From assembly GCA_964035545.1 (NCBI GenBank), contig OZ037769.1, positions 8,059,929 through 8,123,928 of the forward strand: a stretch of 64,000 nucleotides of DNA. The letters are read 5' to 3'. Shown here in pieces: positions 56,357-64,000 of the stretch. The notes under the pieces were generated by a model, which was not told the origin of the DNA, did not search any database, and was given only the letters and a program-made list of their open reading frames with translations. Source of the DNA: Bugula neritina. Lineage: Eukaryota; Bryozoa; Gymnolaemata; Cheilostomatida; Bugulidae. The position numbers and the translations under genes are program-made. Each line of letters begins with the position of its first letter. Within the stretch, counting starts at the first letter, position 1.

Positions 56357-58900
56357 CCTAAAATACATGAGTCAACTATTTTAGCTTATGTTATTCAATA
56401 TAAAAGTTTACATATATTATATTGATAATTGCTAGTGCTATAATAATCTTTTTTTTTATAATATTTTAGTAATAACATATGAACATTCTAACATAGCTAG
56501 AATTTTGAATAGATTTATATATAGATGTTAATAACTCATTTTCTTTTTAGGATAACTTGGAGCACTTGGGCATAGTTTAATTTGTTTGGTTATGCATAAT
56601 TTATCTATTTAAATTTTTTTTAAAAATAATAGTGGTTTTGGAACATGAGAAAAAACATTAGAATTTAAATTTGTCACAATAATTATGATATTTATAATTA
56701 TATCATAACAATTTATGTTATAATTATTTTCTAAACGAGCTACTATAAAATTGATTGAATTATCACAGTATCTATATAAGGTTTGAGATTTACCAATAAA
56801 ATGACAATAATTGAAATTTTCTAAATTACTTTACAGAGATTTTTTGCAATATATTGAATATTTCAATGCATAAATTAAACAAAAGCTGACCTTTTTCTAA
56901 CAAACCTCTCAACTTTAATTTATTTGTTATAACTGATATGTGCTAGGTCTATATATATATAGTGTCTAATAATGCAACAGTAAATAATTGACAGAAACTT
57001 GTTTATTAGTTTTTTCTCAATCATATTAAACAATAAATTCACCTTAATGTACTATGCAAAAATAAAAGGCTCTAATCAAAATTGTTTAATCTGGTAATTT
57101 TTCTATATTTTGAAAAATTCAATGTTTTACAAAATATATGACTCTATGATATATCAACAAGAATGTGAAGAAATAATGCGCTTGTTGCTTACTTATGTAT
57201 AATGAAAAAATACAAACACAAAAATTAGGTATACATTAAAAAAGACACCTAAATATTAAACTAAGCATTGAATAATAAAAAAAATTGTTTATAAAACAGT
57301 TTAAAGAAGTTTATAGATTGTAAACGCATAGTGAAATACCTGACTCGACAATTAAGAGAAGGCAGACATAAGAGCTGGTTTAATGTGTGTAGACCAACTG
57401 CAAGCACCTTCACCAAGAAACTGCAACAGGAATATTGATTTCTATCTGCTGTCGTAATTTCAGTATCTATTGATTGTTTGCATATTTTATAACAACATTA
57501 CTCCACAGTATAATATTGCAATAGCATAATATTTATATATACATACATATCATATTATTTTATGTTTCTGTATTCTGAACAATAATTATTGATGTGTGAT
57601 ATTTTGCTAGTAAATGTTTTTATTTTGAAGATTTGCAGTTTTTGTAATGACTGTATTTGATGTCTTATACTCACTAACCATTAACACTGTGATTATAGTC
57701 TGGCAGAACTGGGGGTTAGGTTCGCAATCTCGGATAAAGTTTTTTTCTCTTTTGATTACTTATCTTGAGGGTCCAGGTAGATGTTTCCAGGTGGGTGTGG
57801 ACCTGTCACCCTTGAGCATTTCGAGAAATCCAAGATAGCCGCCAATTATGAAAAAATTGTAATCCAGTCAGCATAAAGTCTGTATTATGTTGCAAAAACA
57901 AAATTTTTTTGATGATTGAAAAATATGTGCATTTTTAGAATGAATATGTGCCATGCCAGTAAAAAGGAATCAAAGTAAAGAGCCAAGAGACATGTTTCTC
58001 AGCTCAAAAATCGGAATTGCTTCAATAAAACATCACATATGGTGCAGAGAAATAATACAAGGTTTTTGAATAACTGTTTGGACACTGGACAGATATATAA
58101 AAAAACATTGCTTATTGCCAATGAATAGAAAGTGAAAAAAGATACAGATGCAGCATATTGCTCAGCTAAAGTTAAAATTGAACATATATATAATCGTACA
58201 AATGCGACAAACTTTCACTCATGTTCATATTAAACACCTTTTTCATTTTTTGCTATCATTAGCATTTGTTAGAAAGAAATGTTAGTTCATTGCAGCACAC
58301 TCCTGTTACTGCTTCACAAGGGCAGAACTCTGTGCATAGGATAGATGTACTAGAATAGCCATATCGTGTTGTTTTGCATGATTGTTGGCTTCCACAGGAG
58401 CATTTAATGAATTTGGGACAATTTACTTTATTTAGTACACATCAGCAGATTATGATCAAATATTTTGAAGTTTGCTCAAAATTCATGAACACTTACTATA
58501 TGGGGTAATAGTATTTGCTGATTCTATCTATGCATAACAAAAATGACTGGGAAGAGGTCCTGCAACATTTAAGCGCGGCGTCATCGTCATACGAGCTAAA
58601 TATACATTTGTGAATCATCACGGCCTATATAATATCCCAATGTAATAATAAATTAGGAATAGACATAGAAAATAATGCATAACTGGAAATTATTCAGTTT
58701 TATTTGTTAAAATTTTGATAGTTTGAGGCAAAAATCTATATACAATAGCAGCTAAATCGTAAAAAATCGCCAAAAGCTAGAGTCGTCGAGTGTACACCAA
58801 ATTAACTAACATGATCCACTTCATAATACTGTCTGGTGTAAGCACAACATCATTTTCTACTCCTTTTGGGAAAAGAGATTCTATTAGATTCCCTATCACC
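56357..58900. other. 5' flank of the CTHRC1-type gene and intergenic DNA
   Basis: AT-rich with no supported gene. The 57647-57838 open frame shows no recognisable feature. Confidence 0.35.
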
Positions 58901-58919
58901 TACCAATGTTCTAGTGGGT

Positions 58920-60431
58920 TTAATGCCGCAGTTTCATATGGCTACCTGGAGGTGTGCTCTGGTGACATTGTCCAATAGCTTCATCTGTAGGAGGCAAAGT
59001 ACATAAGTTAAAGGCACATCGCAAATAGCATTGCTGACCTTGGTTTCCCAAGCCTTTTGTCTTGTAGATGTCATGGAGGAGCACTTTGCATAATTGTAGC
59101 AACATAGCATAAACTTGGTAGCTTTTTATGAATAGTCATCCTGAAAAAAAGCACTAGTGTCACCAAATCACACTTTCCTTCTACCAAGACATTTAGTATG
59201 ACTCCCTTTCCAATATTTTACATTGTTGCCCCTGAGAGGCCATAGGAAGACAGCAAATTGTTCATTATAGGGCTTTGTCTCGAACTTTCTCACTTAGTAT
59301 ACGATGTGGTCCAGGATGAGTAGCAGTTTTGCAGGGCACCAAGTGCTATCAGAGAGTGTCATCTGATTCTATTGTCAACATCTTCATCTGAGAAGCCACA
59401 TTTCAGTATGCCATCCTTCACTGTATCTATTAACCTTTTTTTGCCCCCCCCTCTCTTTCTCTTTCTCTGTATCTTCATCTCAGCCACCATTATAATATCT
59501 TCCTCCGTATCTCTTCTGCGCACATGTTCATACCATTGAAGGGGTCTCCTCCTCATGTCTATTGCAATGGCTTCTATTTTCACCTCCTCTTTTATATTAT
59601 CATTTGTTACATGGTCTTCCAATTTATATTGTAAATGTGTTGAAGCATCCTCATCTCAGTTGCACTTATCTGCTTCAATATTGACAAGAGCAACTGGGTG
59701 GCATCATTCTTTGAGTGGGTCATTGCAGAGTTCAATTTTCCATTTGACAGACTCCCTGTCTTTTGAATCAGAGTGGATTCTTGATTGCATCTCATCCTTA
59801 TCAGTAGTGAAAGCATTTATTTCAGACTTATTTCTGATGTCACTGAGGCCCTACTGTATCTTGTTGCATGCAGAAATGCTGTACACTCACACCTAGAGAG
59901 TTTTAGATTTAGTGGTAATGCCAATAATTCCCTCTTGTTGTGACTAAATCTCACGAAGGTCACCTCAATGGTCATGTCTGACCAGATGCCGTCAAGCTGG
60001 CCGCGTTTATGATGCATTGTGTGGTTACCAGCCGCGAATTCAATCCTTACATCTTGTGGCATGATCTCCATGCTATGCAGATAGTGCATTTCCTCTTCCA
60101 TTGCTAGGTGTAAGGCCCAGTCTTCCTCTTTAACAACTATGATGTGGGTGTTGATGGTAAAAATTGGTCCAATAAAGCACATGGCCTACAGTTTTGCTAT
60201 TCTTGAGTTCTCTACAATTTTAATCAACATCTTTTCAAAGTCCTTCATGCTAGTGATTACACTTTCATGAAGACTGGCTCTAACAGCTCTCCCACCAATA
60301 TTCTCCGACATCGTACATTCTGGAAAAACTTTTCTAATTAGCATTTTGGAGAAACCACCAAAAGTAAAATTAACTACTTCCACCAAATCTGTTTCAGCCA
60401 TTAGTGTGCCAGTGCACCCAACATAGGTCAT
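58920..60431 (-). pseudogene. Relic of a transposon-associated invertebrate protein gene
   Basis: Minus-strand pieces in order: 60186-60431 (CTGTLMAETDLVEVVNFTFG, then FSKMLIRKVFPE), 59817-60182 (WALHLAMEEEMHYL, VRIEFAAGNHTMHH, DGIWSDMTIEVTFVRF), and after an interruption 58920-59105 (NLCTLPPTDEAIGQC). These resemble conserved blocks of a large unnamed protein family often repeated in invertebrate genomes (GTLMxGSGL, W.LHL, EF..G.H, IWSDMTIE, LPPT). I rely on memory for that resemblance. Frames are broken and the middle is occupied by a LINE tail. Confidence 0.5.
59350..59720 (-). pseudogene. LINE reverse-transcriptase C-terminal tail, inserted in the relic
   Basis: On the minus strand: KQISATEMRMLQHIYNINWK, then (frame shift) DNIKEEVKIEAI, LQWYEHVRRRDTEEDI, KRLIDTVKDGILKCGFSDED and DNRIR. 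This is the very common C-terminus of many apurinic-endonuclease LINEs (TEMRMLRW...LQWYGHV.RRD...KRW.D.VK.D). Frameshifted and decayed. Confidence 0.8.
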
Positions 60432-61309
60432 TAAAAGAGGAGAAATTAATAGTAAACATTAATGAAAGGAGATTGGTATGAAAAAAGGTAGGGAACCACT
60501 GTTTTAATAGATATATTACTTGCCCCATCATAAAAAACTGTTGACAAATGCTTTTAGAGGAAAATTCAAATGTGCTGATTGCAGAAATAGTTTTCGAAAG
60601 CAAAAATGTCAATATTTAGATAAATGATGTGTCAATAATAAAGCAATTAAATTATGTTAAGAAGCCATGGTGTTGTGTTATTAAGGTTTTTGACCCCTTT
60701 TTATAACTTTAAAAAACATAACTAAAGTTTTAAAACTGAAAATAACTATTAAGTTGGCAGCTCAACAAACCTTTTTTGATAAGCATGCTAGTTTGAAATA
60801 AATTGCGATTTAGCTCATATGGCAAGGATGTTGCATTTTAAGTTTGCAGAACCCTTTTCAGCTTTATTTGGTGGACATATTTGTAAACAGCATATAAAAT
60901 CGCACCATACAGTAAATTTTCATGAAGTTAGAACAAACTGATGCAAGGAAATTATAAACACGGCAAGGCTAGGTTAAACTTGAAAAAATAAATGATTAAG
61001 GCTTTGCTTAGTTACCCTTGGTTATCATTGGCCTATTACTCAATAATGCACATGATAAAGGCACATGCATCTGTATTACATTAGTTTCTAAAGATTTCAA
61101 AGCAATGGAACCCTAAATTTAGCCCCGATGGGTAGATACATTTGAATTATAAAAAATCGTTTGGTGCCTGGCAGCCATAGTCATTTTCTCAAAATGCTCG
61201 AGGATAAGAAGTCCACATCCACCTGAAAACGTTTACTTAGACCCTATATTTGAATAATCAGGAGAGTAAAGAACTTTATCCAGGATTCCAAACCTAAGTC
61301 AAAAATTGG
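60432..61309. other. Intergenic, no gene recognised
   Basis: AT-rich. The 60394-60612 open frame is not supported. Confidence 0.3.
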
Positions 61310-61880
61310 CATATATAAGTTGAATGCTTATATGCAATCAACTGCACAAATAATATTATTAGAAATAGAAGTTATCCCTAAATTTCTCTCTCTCTTAATG
61401 CCTTAAGCCTGAAATAGACTGATTTCTAATATGTTTAAATTTATGAACTGTCGAGTGTTATTCACTCAAAACTGTTATTTTTGTTTAATTTTCTTGCAAG
61501 AAATTTTTTATATAGCAAAAATGTGTTTATGAACTGCAACGTATAGCGTGATTTTTATACCAATATTTGTATTTTTGTCTTTAGAATAACAAATTTTTGA
61601 GTTAATTAGACGTGGGAGACAAGTACCAAACTTAAATTTTTTTATGATGAGCTCATTTATATTGCGCACTATTTTAATACTGTAAAACTGTTTTGAGTGG
61701 AGTTGAGGATTACTGTATATTGTAGTATTTACACGTGCTACAGATTGTTAGTGTGGCATTGGCATATAATATGCATTATATAAATATATTGCAGAACACC
61801 ACCATACAATGATTATAATTAATTGTTTCTCCTCACCCAAATAAAGGATTAACTAAAACTCACACTCACTCACTCACACA
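61310..61880 (+). repeat. Dispersed repeat family R1, copy c
   Basis: Matches copy b from ttgaatgcttatatgcaatc through agacgtgggagacaagtacc, ctgtaaaactgttttgagtg and acacgtgctacagattgtta to cacccaaataaaggattaac, and then ends in (ACTC)n. Divergence from copy b is moderate. Confidence 0.8.
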
Positions 61881-61976
61881 ATTTTACAGTCATCATCCCT
61901 GTGAGAAAACTCTTGATCGAAAAGTTTCTTTTTGTTGAATCGGGCTAAAGACTAATTATGCAGATGAGGCACAGAA

Positions 61977-62123
<147 letters not shown>

Positions 62124-62683
62124 CCATGAACATATATTTTATTAAAACAGTAATTTAGGTACAAATTTTCATTTCTGATAATACAATGTTTTAGTTTATA
62201 AATAGTAAATAATAAGAAAGATAATGATTCTAATCATGCGTCTGCTTTTACAACAACAACTATCTACCATAAACAACAGAGAAAATATCAATTTGGTTTG
62301 AACTAGTCCAACAAAACTATCAGGCCTAAATTTGTTTAGGTAAATATTTACACAGATATTTGTTGATAAAATAAAAAAATAATAAATAAAAGAATAAATA
62401 AAATCATAAATCAAAAATAACAAGCGTAGGTACATTATACGTAGAGTTGGATGAAAAAGTTATTACATTTGTAATATATTATTTTATATACTCTGTGCTT
62501 ATCAAAGGTTTTTCTATTTTGTTCATCCCAAAATTTCTGCTTATTTTCAATATATAGCATGTTGATTTGATACAGCAGATCTATTTTGCTAGTTTCATCT
62601 ATTGTTATATTTTGTTTGAATAAAACAACTTTTGTTATAGTTATGCAATTTTTTAAATGCTGTATGTTGATCTATCCTGTTTG

Positions 62684-64000
62684 CTAAGGCTTATCAGAAG
62701 TTTCCAGTCCATGAATCTCAAGCTCATAAATATTGAGTGCTTTATTCACTTCAACAGCTGTTACTCTCACATATCTACCATACATTCTAGTACGGCATGC
62801 TACCAGAAATATATCTGTTGGTGGTTGTCCAGAAAGGTAGTCACAGATCTCATCTTCTGGTGGATCATCAAAGTTAGTATCAGTTTTACCTACTGCTACT
62901 CTGACATTGGCCAGTTTGTCATTGCTAGCTAAAAGATGAGAATGGTATAAACTATGAACTTGGAATGTAATCATTTTAAACTGAACATGTAGTCATAGTT
63001 TTACTAATCATTGCTCGACTACTACATACATTTATCTACATGTACATAAATCATTAATCTATTTGCAATTAACATTGTAAACAGCCAATAGTAAAAAAAA
63101 CCAAAAAAGCCTTTAGTTTGAGCTGATATAGTTTTCTATGCTTGTCAATGCTGGTTATTTTATTCTAATGTTTACACCAGGTTAATCATTTGCTTTAGTC
63201 AAAGCTATAAGTTTAACAATATATTTTAAATTTTATCATGTGTTAGCTAGTATAAACAGCTTATACAAATTTTATTCATTCTTTTTTTAAAAAAAGTTAG
63301 TACATTGAAACATTGTTATAACAAATAACTTGCAAATCTCAACAATTTCTGTATTGACTCACCAGAATTGTAGCTTTCAGATCTGTCCCAGATATTGACT
63401 CCATCAACAAAGTGGTTGACAGCTAAATCCACTTGTATCCATGGAGACAGCTCTGGTAAAGTGTGTGCTAAACTGTCAAGCTCTCCCAGACCAGAGTCAG
63501 AAGGGAGATAAATATCATCAGTAGCTTTGTAGCCTGAATACCTTGCACTGAATATGCTGCTCATGTTAACTGCTTTGTCTAAAATCAGGTGGACAAAATG
63601 AAAGAAAACTGTCATGTTTGCTGGTTGAATAATGCATGTCATATGAATGAGTATACTGTTTGGTGAATAAATAGATGTAATAGATGTGATAAAATCATTT
63701 TAAAAATATTAACCATAATTCAAAAATATTCTTAACATGAAAAATTTGAAAATATGTTGCTATTTATTATACTAGTTGTATTTCCAAAATTAGCTCATCA
63801 AATATCATTCATGTGCTTGTCTAGAAAAGTTATAATTCAAAAGAGTTTCAACAAGAAAGCTGTTTCACCTTTAGCAAGATTGGATGAGAAGCCATAGGTC
63901 ACCAAGTCTTCGGAGTAGATCTCCTTAACCGAACAGAATCTACTTGCTTCCTGTGTGGTGTTCAGCAAATTTGGTTTATCAGACAGGAAACAGGTTGAAG
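62684..64000 (-). CDS. Second copy of the PAN/Apple + fucolectin-like gene (5' part beyond window)
   Basis: Exons 62684-62928 and 63363-63578 have exactly the same lengths (245 and 216 nt) and phases as the copy at 20657. The third, 63869 onward, runs off the window edge. Protein landmarks: DKAVNMSS, YKATDDIYLPSDSGLG, SPWIQVDLAVNHFVDGVNIW, NDKLANVRVAVG, GRYVRVTAVEVN and LEIHGLETSDKP, plus the end of the second PAN segment (CFLSDKPNLLNTTQE, RFCSVKEIYSEDL). All three visible exons are open and their splice sites are good (the exon 4 donor tctgGTGAGT is stronger than in the other copy). It is probably secreted like its paralogue; the signal-peptide exon is outside. Confidence 0.87.

Overview
Metazoan nuclear DNA: AT-rich, intron-containing genes on both strands, 5'-GT/AG-3' introns mostly 70-1000 bp, many retroelements and long (TA)n tracts. 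A sponge, cnidarian or other invertebrate is plausible from the gene content (CTHRC1-type repeats, fucolectin-like secreted lectins, P-element and Penelope relatives). The sequence alone does not fix the phylum.

Left third (1-20 kb): a complete four-exon CCDC12 gene (minus); a decayed LINE reverse-transcriptase fragment; a THAP/P-element-derived gene (minus) whose exons splice in phase except where the catalytic core is missing; and a 19-exon retinoblastoma-like pocket protein gene (RBL1/RBL2 type, plus) that reconstructs to about 1069 codons but carries one apparent single-base deletion in exon 4. Four tracts of tandem repeat lie close upstream of 3' splice sites in this gene.

Middle (20-46 kb): a five-exon secreted PAN/Apple + fucolectin-domain gene (minus), then a retroelement-rich zone. 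That zone holds three families of Penelope-like elements (PLEs), with GIY-YIG endonuclease ends and self-complementary terminal repeats in which hammerhead-ribozyme cores can be read directly. Most PLE pieces abut (TA)n tracts, and two PLE arrays are large palindromes (about 0.25 kb and about 1.0 kb arms). Between them lie an intact 907-codon transposase-like gene (minus) and a small two-exon gene for a predicted secreted or precursor protein (plus).

Right third (46-64 kb): a 14-exon secreted gene (minus; signal peptide, PAN/Apple, Cys-rich EGF-like piece, three tandem CTHRC1-type domains, about 628 aa) with an informative intron pattern. It is followed by a relic of a widespread invertebrate transposon-associated protein family interrupted by a LINE tail, a third copy of a dispersed repeat, and a second, closely similar copy of the PAN/fucolectin gene that runs off the right edge.

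The secreted genes (two lectin paralogues and the CTHRC1 repeat protein) look like cell-surface or extracellular recognition and matrix proteins. CCDC12 and RBL1 are ordinary housekeeping genes. The most unusual signals are the hammerhead-bearing PLE palindromes, the P-element gene without a catalytic core, and the CTHRC1 triple-repeat protein. Exon boundaries were deduced by eye from splice consensus, reading phase and family similarity; no search was run.
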